Part shown: piece after piece, positions 1 through 6,252 of the stretch
Numbering within the stretch: position 1 is the first letter of the stretch
Layout of the letters: each line of letters begins with the position of its first letter
Assembly: GCA_003141895.1 (NCBI GenBank)
Contig: PLNT01000014.1
Location: 1 to 64,000 of the forward strand
Length of the DNA stretch: 64,000 nt
Origin: Bacteroidales bacterium
GTDB taxonomy: Bacteria > Bacteroidota > Bacteroidia > Bacteroidales > VadinHA17
Direction: 5' to 3'
Notes under the pieces: model-generated
What the model saw: only the letters and a program-made list of their open reading frames with translations
Database searches by the model: none
Told to the model about the DNA's origin: nothing
Translations under genes and position numbers: made by a program

Positions 1-74
1 CAAGCTATTTCAGGACGAGACATACTCTTAAGAAGCTCTTTAAATTCCGGTTTACTCATATTGACTTTCATCAT
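1..74 (-). CDS. Unidentified protein, N-terminal fragment cut by the window start
   Basis: An open frame starts at 74 (alternative ATGs at 71 and 59) and runs off the window. The visible residues begin MMKVNMSKPEFKELL, too few to assign a family. It is read away from tRNA-Leu, the position often taken by the first gene of an element integrated at a tRNA 3' end. That link is inference. A real gene is plausible but not proven from 24 codons. Confidence 0.35.
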   Translation of the reverse strand, partial: MMKVNMSKPEFKELLKSMSRPEIA

Positions 75-112
75 TAAAAATAAGTCAATTTTGAGTTTCT
101 ACAAAAATAAAA

Positions 113-134
113 ATTTGCACCTAATTTGCACCTA
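113..134. repeat. Perfect tandem duplication of an 11-bp unit
   Basis: ATTTGCACCTA occurs twice head to tail (113-123 and 124-134) between the tRNA-Leu 3' end and the partial ORF. Such repeats can be recombinase or excisionase binding sites at an integration junction, but no integrase is visible here, so the role is open. Confidence 0.6.
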
Positions 135-144
135 CTAAATGAGG

Positions 145-168
145 AAAGCCCCGATAAATCGAGGCTTT
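145..168 (-). terminator. Hairpin just downstream of tRNA-Leu
   Basis: Arms 145-155 and 158-168 pair over 11 positions with one mismatch (AAAGCC-CGAT against ATCGAGGCTTT). It lies directly 3' of tRNA-Leu, where a terminator is expected. The following T tract on the minus strand is weak. Confidence 0.5.
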
Positions 169-171
169 TCG

Positions 172-255
172 TACCCGGAGCGGGACTTGAACCCGCACAA
201 CCGTAATGGTCACAGGATTTTAAGTCCTGCGTGTCTACCATTCCACCATCCGGGC
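172..255 (-). tRNA. tRNA-Leu (anticodon TAA)
   Basis: An 84-nt cloverleaf: acceptor arms GCCCGGA and TCCGGGT (one G-U pair at the end), discriminator A, an anticodon stem of GCAGGA/TCCTGT type around loop CTTAAAA (anticodon TAA), and T-loop GGTTCAAGTCC. The extra length between anticodon and T arms is the long variable arm of leucine tRNAs. CCA is not encoded. It is preceded by a good promoter at 270-277. Confidence 0.95.
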
Positions 256-269
256 GCTTTTAAGTGGTG

Positions 270-277
270 CAAATTTA
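270..277 (-). promoter_or_regulatory. -7 promoter element of tRNA-Leu
   Basis: On the minus strand this reads TAAATTTG, a perfect TAnnTTTG Bacteroidetes -7 box, ending 14 nt before the mature tRNA 5' end. No clear TTTG -33 box was found. Confidence 0.6.
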
Positions 278-422
278 TAATAAATAATTCTTAATAAAAA
301 CAATTAAGATTTTTCATAAAAATTAAAATTGTACAACAGATAACATGGTTTAGAAAACGAAAAGTAATGAAAATTTGAAATGATAATCGGAAACTAATAG
401 ATATCTGATTAAAAAGATCTAT

Positions 423-453
423 TAAAAAAAAAGAGGACGATTAGTCCCCTTTT
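423..453 (-). terminator. Rho-independent terminator of the OmpA-family gene
   Basis: On the minus strand an 8-bp stem with one mismatch (431-438 with 445-452, loop about 6 nt) is followed by a run of nine T residues. It lies about 25 nt after the OmpA-family stop codon. Confidence 0.75.
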
Positions 454-475
454 GCCTTGTTTATTTTGATAGATA

Positions 476-1306
476 TTATTTTTTAACCAATTCAACTCTG
501 CGATTCAGGGCCTTACCCTCTTCAGTATCATTAGTTGCAACAGGCGAAGTGGGTCCGTCGCCACAGGCCATGAGCCGTGAAATGCTAATTGAATATTGGG
601 ATATGAGTGCATTTACAACTGATGCTGCCCTGTCCATCGAAAGTTTAATATTAGCATCGTATGCTCCGGTATTATCAGTATGCCCGACAACATAAAGCTT
701 TAGATCAGGATTAGCTTTCAGCAGTTTATTAATTTCCTCCAATGTCGGTTTTGATTCAGGTTTCAAAGTTGATTTTCCAGTATCAAAGTAAATGCCATAT
801 ACTGCAACTTTCCCCGATTCTTTAATGCTTTTCATGAGACTATTAGCATCGGCGACAACATCCTGGTTCATTGCCTGTTTTTCTATAAGATGAATTGTAT
901 ATGAACCATTACCGCTTGCATAGATGTGAGCCCATGTTTCCACACCATTCTTGACAACTTTCAATACAACATTTTCCCCGGCATCGTCCCATTCATAGAC
1001 TAGCTGTCCTCCAATTTTCTTAATTGCATTTGTGTAATTCCTGACAACCTGGAGAGGACTGGGTGGCGTTACATTATTGTTCAGATCATAGTAAATGAGC
1101 AGATGATGGCCTTCAACAACCAGAGTTTTGGCGTCACTAACCTTAAATTCATATTTATCAAACTGAAGATCATCATATCTGTAAATATGGTAACCGGGCA
1201 TCCTTGTAAACAAAGGAGAATCTTTGCTTCCTTCTGCATCCTCCTGGGCAAATAAAGGTGCAAAACCTGCTAGTAAAAACAAAAATAAATAAATGTGCTT
1301 TTGCAT
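476..1306 (-). CDS. OmpA-family outer membrane / peptidoglycan-binding protein
   Basis: A 276-residue exported protein. Residues 1-21 are a signal peptide ending in LFAQ. Residues 22-150 have no family I recognise. Residues about 168-276 form an OmpA C-terminal domain, with the conserved GHTDNTG at about 208-214 and NRRVEL near the end, the part that binds diaminopimelate in peptidoglycan. It probably anchors the envelope; there is no N-terminal beta-barrel of the classical OmpA type. It is a single transcription unit with its own TAnnTTTG element upstream (1346-1353) and a terminator downstream. The domain assignment is firm; the precise role of the N-terminal half is unknown. Confidence 0.9.
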   Translation of the reverse strand: MQKHIYLFLFLLAGFAPLFAQEDAEGSKDSPLFTRMPGYHIYRYDDLQFDKYEFKVSDAKTLVVEGHHLLIYYDLNNNVTPPSPLQVVRNYTNAIKKIGGQLVYEWDDAGENVVLKVVKNGVETWAHIYASGNGSYTIHLIEKQAMNQDVVADANSLMKSIKESGKVAVYGIYFDTGKSTLKPESKPTLEEINKLLKANPDLKLYVVGHTDNTGAYDANIKLSMDRAASVVNALISQYSISISRLMACGDGPTSPVATNDTEEGKALNRRVELVKK

Positions 1307-1345
1307 ACTGATTTTTTTAATTAGTTAAATTAACGATCTGAGTAA

Positions 1346-1353
1346 CAAATATA
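1346..1353 (-). promoter_or_regulatory. -7 promoter element of the OmpA-family gene
   Basis: Minus-strand TATATTTG fits TAnnTTTG and lies 40 nt upstream of the start codon. The expected TTTG at -33 is not well placed, so only the -7 part is supported. Confidence 0.45.
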
Positions 1354-1400
1354 AAAATAGAACAAAATATTGAACTAGCGTCCTTTTTTATTCAGTACTG

Positions 1401-1430
1401 TTTGCAGATAAAAAAAAATTCTTATTTTTG
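1401..1430 (+). promoter_or_regulatory. Promoter of tRNA-Gly
   Basis: TTTG at 1401-1404 and TATTTTTG at 1423-1430 are separated by 18 nt, matching the Bacteroidetes primary sigma consensus. The -7 box ends 11 nt before the tRNA. Confidence 0.75.
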
Positions 1431-1441
1431 CCCGTGCATTT

Positions 1442-1514
<73 letters not shown>

Positions 1515-1524
1515 CAAAATCACA

Positions 1525-1550
1525 AAGGAAGTAGAAGGCTTCCTTTTTTT
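1525..1550 (+). terminator. Terminator of tRNA-Gly
   Basis: A 7-bp perfect stem AAGGAAG / CTTCCTT with a 7-nt loop, followed by a T run, starts 11 nt after the tRNA. Confidence 0.85.
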
Positions 1551-1557
1551 GTACAAT

Positions 1558-2193
1558 CTATTTTCTTACAGGGCCCCATTCGAGCAGGGTATTATTTTCA
1601 AAATATAGCCATGTAGTTCTGTAAATCCACTCTTCCTTGACAACATTTCCGCTTATGATCCTGTTAATCTTGTCTGCAGTACCCCAGCTGTCACTGACCA
1701 TTTCCGCTGTCATTCCTTTCCAAATCTTTCCCGCATTTAGTCTTGCAGCCATATTTGAGCCATATTTATTCCCGAGATATGAAAACCTGCTTTGTTGTTG
1801 TTCCTGTACCGGCTGGCTATTCTGATCTGCATTTTGAAACTGTGTATTTTGATTTACATCAGTAACCTGGCTGTTAATGATTGCCTGACGTTTAAAGATA
1901 AAACCTTCATTATCCTGATAAACAACATGAAGATATGTGCTATCCGAGTCGAGAACCTCTACAATTGAATCTGCCGGGATAATAACAATGACAGATGTAA
2001 GATCATTTTTGTCGGCAAACAACCGGCTTGCTGATTTTAAGGTGGCAGTAACAACTGTATCCTGATTGACAGTAATATTTTGATTTACAGATTGCTTTTG
2101 TTCGAGGGCCTGAAGCTGATCTATTTTATTTGCGTGGGCATTCAGTGGAATAGCACAAATTACGATTAGAGGGACAATAAATATTTTTTTCAT
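1558..2193 (-). CDS. Secreted SH3-like protein of unknown function
   Basis: A 211-residue protein with a signal peptide (about residues 1-21, ending LNAHA). Residues about 45-110 look like a bacterial SH3 domain (strands around VIIPADSIVEVL and LHVVYQDNEGFIFKR). A Gln-rich linker follows. The C-terminal 65 residues, containing KGMTAEMVSDSWG and EEWIYRTTWLYFENNTL, resemble the small fold of the SmpA/OmlA (BamE) type, where a KGMT-like motif precedes a W-G-P/T turn. It probably acts in the periplasm or outer membrane. It lies 42 bp downstream of the O-methyltransferase gene on the same strand and may be co-transcribed with it. The function is not known. Confidence 0.75.
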   Translation of the reverse strand: MKKIFIVPLIVICAIPLNAHANKIDQLQALEQKQSVNQNITVNQDTVVTATLKSASRLFADKNDLTSVIVIIPADSIVEVLDSDSTYLHVVYQDNEGFIFKRQAIINSQVTDVNQNTQFQNADQNSQPVQEQQQSRFSYLGNKYGSNMAARLNAGKIWKGMTAEMVSDSWGTADKINRIISGNVVKEEWIYRTTWLYFENNTLLEWGPVRK

Positions 2194-2235
2194 ATAACAG
2201 TTTATTCATTAGACACAAAAACTATACCATTTATT

Positions 2236-2880
2236 TCACTTTTTCCTGATAAGCATCAATCCATCCCGAAGAGGAATAATGATCTTCTCAATTATTGTTT
2301 GATTCCGGATCATGGAATTGAAATTTATTATTCCCCTGGCCTGCTGGTCGGTTGTATCCTTATCGAGGACCTGCCCACTCCAAAGAACATTATCGACTAT
2401 AATGAATCCACCCGGATTGACTTTTCCAATGATAAGATTATAGTATTCAATATATTCTCTTTTGTCAGCATCAATGAAAACCAGGTCAAACATGAGATCT
2501 AAACCAGGAATAATCTCCTGCGCTTTCCCTGTTAATTGTGTGATTTTTGAATCTACCCCGGCCTTCTGAAAGAACGAATGAGCAAAGGTAGTCAATTCAT
2601 CGTTGATCTCGACCGTAATAAGTTTTCCATCCGGAAGGATACCTTTTGAAAGGCATATTGCAGAGTAACCTGTAAATGTTCCGATTTCAAGAATATTCAT
2701 CGGATGCACCATTAGAGATATAAATTCCAGAAATTTCCCCTGGAGATGCCCCGAAACCATATTAGGATTTAAAAACCTTATATGGGTTTGTCTGTAAAGA
2801 TCCTCAAGAACCGGATCTTCAGGAGTCGAATAATCCTCAATATATTGTTCAAGTCCTTTATTCATATGGGAGGGGGTCAC
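2236..2880 (-). CDS. O-methyltransferase, class I SAM-dependent (caffeoyl-CoA type)
   Basis: A 214-residue cytoplasmic enzyme of the O-methyltransferase family that includes caffeoyl-CoA and catechol O-methyltransferases. The SAM-binding motif LEIGTFTGYSAICL lies near residues 60-73, the acidic residue after beta-2 is in ITVEI, and the metal/substrate segment VFIDADKREY and the following GGFIIVDNVLWSG are typical of this family. The start codon overlaps the stop of the upstream M16 protease gene (ATGA), so the two are translationally coupled. The true substrate cannot be read from sequence. Length is normal for the family. Confidence 0.9.
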   Translation of the reverse strand: MTPSHMNKGLEQYIEDYSTPEDPVLEDLYRQTHIRFLNPNMVSGHLQGKFLEFISLMVHPMNILEIGTFTGYSAICLSKGILPDGKLITVEINDELTTFAHSFFQKAGVDSKITQLTGKAQEIIPGLDLMFDLVFIDADKREYIEYYNLIIGKVNPGGFIIVDNVLWSGQVLDKDTTDQQARGIINFNSMIRNQTIIEKIIIPLRDGLMLIRKK

Positions 2881-4097
2881 TTATATATAAGAGTTGACAT
2901 TTTATTTGGTTCAAAAATATCATTTGCAGTTTCAAGTAATTCAGCTGCGGTTACCCGATCGATTTGCTTGCACAGATCTTCGATGCTGTCAATCTTATCA
3001 AAAATAACGAGGCTTTTGCCCAGGCTTAACATCAGGCTCTCATGATTTTCATATCCCCTTGCCAGGTAGCCTTTGATCTGGTTTTTTGCTTTACTTAACT
3101 GTATTGTACCTAGTTTTGTAGTACGAAGTCTTTTCAGCTCGTCCTTAGCTAACGAGATACTCTTGTTAAGATACTGACTGTCTGTTCCGAAATATATCGA
3201 GAAGACACCTGTATCGTAATAAGGATTATAGCTTGATTCCACATTGTAAGCGAGTCCGTTCTTTTCCCGTAATGAAAGGTTCAATCTTGAGTTCAGTCCT
3301 TGTCCGCCAAGGATATTGTTCAGAAGGAACATCCCCATCCGGCGTTTGTCCTTCAGATTATAGGCAAGATTTCCCATAATGCAATGATTCTGATAAGTAT
3401 CCATCTTTTTTGTAACCGAAGCCGGTTTATAAATCCAGGATTTACTATTGTTCTGAACTTTCTTATCTGTTACAATACCAGCAAAATAGGTTTTGAATAA
3501 TCTTAAAATATTTTCGTCACTGATATTTCCAACAGAGCAGAATACCATCTGATGAGTATCATAATTATTTGAGATAAAATTATTCAGCATCTCTCTGGAT
3601 ATGGATTTTACAGATTCGGGTGTACCCAGGATATTCCTGCCAATGGGCTGATTTGAGAAGATAAGTTCTTCAAAATCATCAAAAATCAGTTCTGAGGGAT
3701 TATCGAGATATGAATTTATTTCTTCAATTATGACATCTTTTTCTTTTTCGATCTCTTTTTCAGGAAAAACCGAATTAAAGCCTATGTCGCTTATTAATTC
3801 GATTGCTCTTTCGTAATCTTCCTTCAGAAATGATGCGTGAATTGCGGTTTCTTCTTTTGTTGTATAGGCATTAAGTTCTCCCCCCACATCTTCGAGGCGG
3901 CTGAGAATGTGGTAGGCTCTTCTCTTTTTTGTTCCTTTAAATAACATATGCTCGATAAAATGAGCAATTCCATGTTCAGATGCGGTTTCATTTCGCGATC
4001 CAATATTTATTATCAGGCCGCAATGACCAACCAATCCGGGTATACGGTGATGCACCAGCCTGATACCATTATCGAGAGTGTTAAGAAGTAGATCCAT
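2877..4097 (-). CDS. M16-family zinc metalloprotease (processing-peptidase like)
   Basis: A 406-residue single-unit M16 peptidase. The inverted zinc motif HxxEH is present as HFIEH (His46, Glu49, His50), with the third ligand expected in the acidic helix EKEKDVIIEEIN near residue 125. The C-terminal half carries the second, inactive M16 repeat, including the R/Y region GLAYNVESSYNPYYD. There is no signal peptide, so it is probably cytoplasmic. It is the first gene of an overlapping pair with the O-methyltransferase. A very good Bacteroidetes promoter lies directly upstream and diverges from the tRNA-Phe cassette. The family assignment is firm; the substrate is unknown. Confidence 0.93.
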   Translation of the reverse strand: MDLLLNTLDNGIRLVHHRIPGLVGHCGLIINIGSRNETASEHGIAHFIEHMLFKGTKKRRAYHILSRLEDVGGELNAYTTKEETAIHASFLKEDYERAIELISDIGFNSVFPEKEIEKEKDVIIEEINSYLDNPSELIFDDFEELIFSNQPIGRNILGTPESVKSISREMLNNFISNNYDTHQMVFCSVGNISDENILRLFKTYFAGIVTDKKVQNNSKSWIYKPASVTKKMDTYQNHCIMGNLAYNLKDKRRMGMFLLNNILGGQGLNSRLNLSLREKNGLAYNVESSYNPYYDTGVFSIYFGTDSQYLNKSISLAKDELKRLRTTKLGTIQLSKAKNQIKGYLARGYENHESLMLSLGKSLVIFDKIDSIEDLCKQIDRVTAAELLETANDIFEPNKMSTLIYK

Positions 4098-4118
4098 TTT
4101 GCAGTTTTAGTAAGGATG

Positions 4119-4150
4119 CAAAGGTACCATATCAATAAAATGATTCCAAA
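4119..4150 (-). promoter_or_regulatory. Promoter of the M16 protease / O-methyltransferase genes
   Basis: On the minus strand TTTG (4147-4150) and TACCTTTG (4119-4126) are 20 nt apart, a good match to the Bacteroidetes consensus, 21 nt upstream of the start codon. Confidence 0.7.
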
Positions 4151-4170
4151 TAGAAATTTTTTCACCAAAG

Positions 4171-4231
4171 TATTTGGTTACTCAGAATTGAGATATATAT
4201 TTGCAGTCCGAAAAGGAGGTGCCATAGCTCA
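4171..4231 (+). repeat. Direct repeat, copy A: duplicated tRNA-Phe promoter and tRNA 5' end
   Basis: These 61 bp match 4720-4780 at 60 of 61 positions (A at 4184, G at 4733). The block holds the TTTG (4173-4176) and TATATTTG (4196-4203) promoter elements and the first 14 bases of the tRNA. It sits at the left end of a 549-bp unit whose right neighbour is the intact tRNA-Phe. Confidence 0.95.
4173..4203 (+). promoter_or_regulatory. Duplicated tRNA-Phe promoter now in front of the GIY-YIG gene
   Basis: TTTG at 4173-4176 and TATATTTG at 4196-4203 with a 19-nt spacer form a complete consensus promoter identical to that of the intact tRNA. Transcription from it would run through the decayed tRNA into the GIY-YIG gene. 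Confidence 0.7.
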
Positions 4232-4296
4232 TCCCGATAGCTATCGGGAGGTAGAGCAATGAAGTGAAAAATGAAACCACTGGTTCCATGTGGTAA
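4218..4296 (+). pseudogene. Decayed tRNA-Phe copy in front of the GIY-YIG gene
   Basis: The first 14 bases equal tRNA-Phe (GGTGCCATAGCTCA). The D loop then holds a perfect 18-bp palindrome. The D arm resumes as GGTAGAGCAATG, the anticodon region keeps TGAAAA but its stem is broken, the T-arm region keeps CTGGTTCCAT, and the 3' acceptor strand is lost. It cannot fold as a working tRNA. It could serve as a tRNA-like 5' leader of the endonuclease mRNA. Confidence 0.8.
4232..4249. repeat. 18-bp perfect palindrome inside the tRNA-like D loop
   Basis: TCCCGATAGCTATCGGGA is its own reverse complement. The core CCGATAGCTATCGG recurs at 23139-23152, so it belongs to a dispersed palindromic repeat family. 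Confidence 0.85.
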
Positions 4297-4333
4297 ATAA
4301 AAGCTTTGTTTTGAAGTCTTGAAGCTAATTAGG

Positions 4334-4627
4334 ATGGTCTATTCCTGTTATATTTTATTTAGTAAATCCAAAAATCGATATTATGTTGGATATACATCTG
4401 ATATCGAGGAAAGAATTAAGCTTCACAACTCGGGTTCTTTTGGCTATAAATCATACACTTATAAAGCTTCGGATTGGGATCTTTTTTTGATTATTTCTTG
4501 CAAGACTATTGAGCAAGCTGTTTTTGTAGAAACCAAGATAAAAAGGATGAAGAGCAGAAAATATATTGAAAATATGAAGAAGTATCCGGAAATGATAGAA
4601 AAGATTCTGAAGGAATTTCATATATAA
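4334..4627 (+). CDS. Single-domain GIY-YIG endonuclease (UPF0213/YhbQ-like)
   Basis: A 97-residue protein that is essentially one GIY-YIG nuclease domain: the first motif is CYI with YYVGYT, followed by the helix ERIKLHNSG with the conserved Arg and His, and the catalytic Glu in FVETKIKRMK. The ATG at 4334 is preferred over the upstream TTG at 4319 because homologues start right before the xYxCYIL segment. The family includes homing-type and repair-like nucleases; single-domain members are common in Bacteroidetes and most are uncharacterised. Here the gene sits inside a 549-bp unit bounded by copies of the tRNA-Phe promoter and 5' half, which suggests, as inference, that the unit moved into the tRNA locus and rebuilt the tRNA on its right side. 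Confidence 0.88.
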   Translation: MVYSCYILFSKSKNRYYVGYTSDIEERIKLHNSGSFGYKSYTYKASDWDLFLIISCKTIEQAVFVETKIKRMKSRKYIENMKKYPEMIEKILKEFHI

Positions 4628-4719
4628 TCCGATAAAACTTTCTTTTATAAATACATACAACTGATTTTACAAGTGAAAAACATAAACATTGAAATAAAGA
4701 TGGATTTTTTTTGCTAAAC

Positions 4720-4780
4720 TATTTGGTTACTCGGAATTGAGATATATATTTGCAGTCCGAAAAGGAGGTGCCATAGCTCA
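4720..4780 (+). repeat. Direct repeat, copy B: promoter and 5' end of intact tRNA-Phe
   Basis: Partner of 4171-4231 with a single mismatch. It includes TTTG at 4722-4725 and TATATTTG at 4745-4752, the working promoter of tRNA-Phe. Confidence 0.95.
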
Positions 4781-4839
4781 GTCGGTAGAGCAATGGACTG
4801 AAAATCCATGTGTCCCCGGTTCGATTCCTGGTGGCACCA
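4767..4839 (+). tRNA. tRNA-Phe (anticodon GAA)
   Basis: A 73-nt cloverleaf: acceptor arms GGTGCCA and TGGCACC, D arm AGCTCAGTCGGTAGAGC, anticodon arm ATGGA/TCCAT around loop CTGAAAA (anticodon GAA), T arm with GGTTCGATTCC, discriminator A. CCA is not encoded. It has a consensus promoter and a strong terminator. Its promoter and 5' half are duplicated 549 bp upstream. Confidence 0.97.
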
Positions 4840-4845
4840 CCCCAG

Positions 4846-4880
4846 AGAGGCCTGATGATAACTATCACAGGCCTCTTTTT
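4846..4880 (+). terminator. Terminator of tRNA-Phe
   Basis: A 9-bp stem AGAGGCCTG / CAGGCCTCT followed by TTTT, starting 7 nt after the tRNA. Confidence 0.85.
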
Positions 4881-4988
4881 AATTCTAAGAAATCACCGCC
4901 AAAGTTTTTGTTGTTCTATGGCTCGAATGGAATAAACAATTTAACTTGTGTCTTATTTGTGATTTTTATGGGACAGTAGTTTAAAAAG

Positions 4989-5201
4989 CTACATCTTTAC
5001 TTTATTACCATGTCGCATTGTTCCTCTCCTGTGAATTTTTTTCTTCACAGGTTTTTTCGGCCTACTTCCGGTTTTTGTACTTACTTTTTTAGCTTGTTCT
5101 GTTTTAACAGGTTGAGGCTTTTTCGACGATCTTTCCTGTGAGAACCCATTCAATGAAAAGGCCAGGAAAATCAACAACATTAAAATAATAATTTTTTTCA
5201 C
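4989..5201 (-). CDS. Small exported basic protein, unknown function
   Basis: A 70-residue protein with a signal peptide (about residues 1-21, ending NGFSQ) and a mature part of about 49 residues dominated by Lys, Arg, Pro and Ser (RPKKPVKKKIHRRG near the end). The mature part is probably disordered. A TAAATTTG -7 box at 5237-5244 on the minus strand supports transcription. No domain is recognised; a role in the envelope is only a guess from the signal peptide and charge. Confidence 0.6.
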   Translation of the reverse strand: MKKIIILMLLIFLAFSLNGFSQERSSKKPQPVKTEQAKKVSTKTGSRPKKPVKKKIHRRGTMRHGNKVKM

Positions 5202-5236
5202 AGCGTCGTAATTAGGTTTAGGTTCTGTCCTTTTTC

Positions 5237-5244
5237 CAAATTTA
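5237..5244 (-). promoter_or_regulatory. -7 promoter element of the small basic protein gene
   Basis: Minus-strand TAAATTTG, a perfect TAnnTTTG box, 35 nt upstream of the start codon. The -33 element is not clear. Confidence 0.5.
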
Positions 5245-5283
5245 TATAATAATCTGCTTCCAGATTGTAATTCATCCTACATT

Positions 5284-5311
5284 TAATAAAAAAACCCGCG
5301 ATTGAGGGTTT
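5284..5311 (-). terminator. Orphan minus-strand terminator
   Basis: On the minus strand a 6-bp stem AAACCC / GGGTTT with an 8-nt loop is followed by a T-rich tail. It is not next to the end of any convincing gene. The segment between it and the terminator at 5551 (about 240 bp, including a perfect 7-bp hairpin at 5467-5485) holds no credible coding sequence and could encode a small RNA. Confidence 0.45.
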
Positions 5312-5550
5312 AATAATACTTATGTTATCTAAATCTTTATTGCCTTCGCATAATTGAAATATGGTAAATTTATGGATCGTTTTATAAAAAATGCAGGACA
5401 ATGACCTTAAGTTTTTTCCCTGACCAGCTTACAGACGGTTTCAGCGCTGGCAAGTATCCCGATTATCCTCTTTACATAAAAGAGGTTCCTAAATTTCTTT
5501 CACGATTTTTCAGGTCACACCGACACTGAGTTTTTTCAAACAATAAAGAA

Positions 5551-5572
5551 AGGGAGACTTAATAAGCTCCCT
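5551..5572 (-). terminator. Terminator of the Pro/Asn-rich protein gene
   Basis: A 6-bp stem AGGGAG / CTCCCT with a 10-nt loop, followed on the minus strand by TTCTTTATTG, about 28 nt after the stop codon. Confidence 0.65.
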
Positions 5573-5599
5573 ATACTTTAAGCAATATTATGGATTATG

Positions 5600-5965
5600 T
5601 TAATTCGATTTTGGCGAGTTTGGGGTACTGGGAGTATTAGGAATAACTGGTGAATTTGGATTTACCGGTACTGTTGGAGTAACAGGAGTTGGCATCATTG
5701 GTGAAGTATTCGATGGATTGGGTGTATTAGGAGTAAGGCCTGGAGGTGAATTAGGAGTAATCTCCGGGGTATTTGGATTAATACCGGGTGTCAATCCTGA
5801 ATTATTTTGATTTGGAATTGTATCTCTTCCAGTTATGTTACTATTAATACTTGAATTATTTACTGTACTCTCTGCTGGCATCGGGCTTTTATTATCCCTG
5901 GTTTGTCCGAAGCTGCTAAATGAGATCATCACCGCCCCAAACATAATTATCAATATTCGTTTCAT
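5600..5965 (-). CDS. Secreted Pro/Asn/Thr-rich low-complexity protein
   Basis: A 121-residue protein with a clear signal peptide (residues 1-20, ending SSFGQ). From about residue 50 to the end the sequence is a degenerate repeat of Asn-Thr/Ser-Pro units (such as TPNTPNPSNTSP and PNSPVIPNTPSTPNSP). It is likely an extended, disordered, possibly glycosylated extracytoplasmic protein; Bacteroidetes O-glycosylation targets D-S/T motifs, which are scarce here. No function can be assigned. It has its own terminator. Confidence 0.65.
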   Translation of the reverse strand: MKRILIIMFGAVMISFSSFGQTRDNKSPMPAESTVNNSSINSNITGRDTIPNQNNSGLTPGINPNTPEITPNSPPGLTPNTPNPSNTSPMMPTPVTPTVPVNPNSPVIPNTPSTPNSPKSN

Positions 5966-6252
5966 AGCTTTATGATTTATTTGTTTATATATTAAAAAAA
6001 ACTCAATAGGGAAGACAAACTTCCTCTTATGTAAACAAATCAGATTTGATTATTCTTATTGAATGGTAGTATTTATTTAACTGTTTATCCAAAACATCAT
6101 TTATTTGACTTCCAAAAAACAATAATTATCGACTTTTTGTTATGTACAAAATTTATGCTATGTTTATTGCCGGGAATAGAATAGGACTTATGTTTCACAC
6201 TTTAGCGGCTCAATCTTTTTCATAAATTAATAACTCTGTCAGTAATAATAAC

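Noticed and set aside
4319-4333. Upstream TTG start for the GIY-YIG gene
   Set aside because: Adds five residues not expected in the family; ATG at 4334 fits the domain boundary.
4737-4979. Plus-strand ORF of 80 residues
   Set aside because: It is the translation of tRNA-Phe and its flanks.
5198-5401. Minus-strand ORF of 67 residues overlapping a promoter
   Set aside because: No signal peptide or family, and it covers a terminator and the promoter of the next gene.
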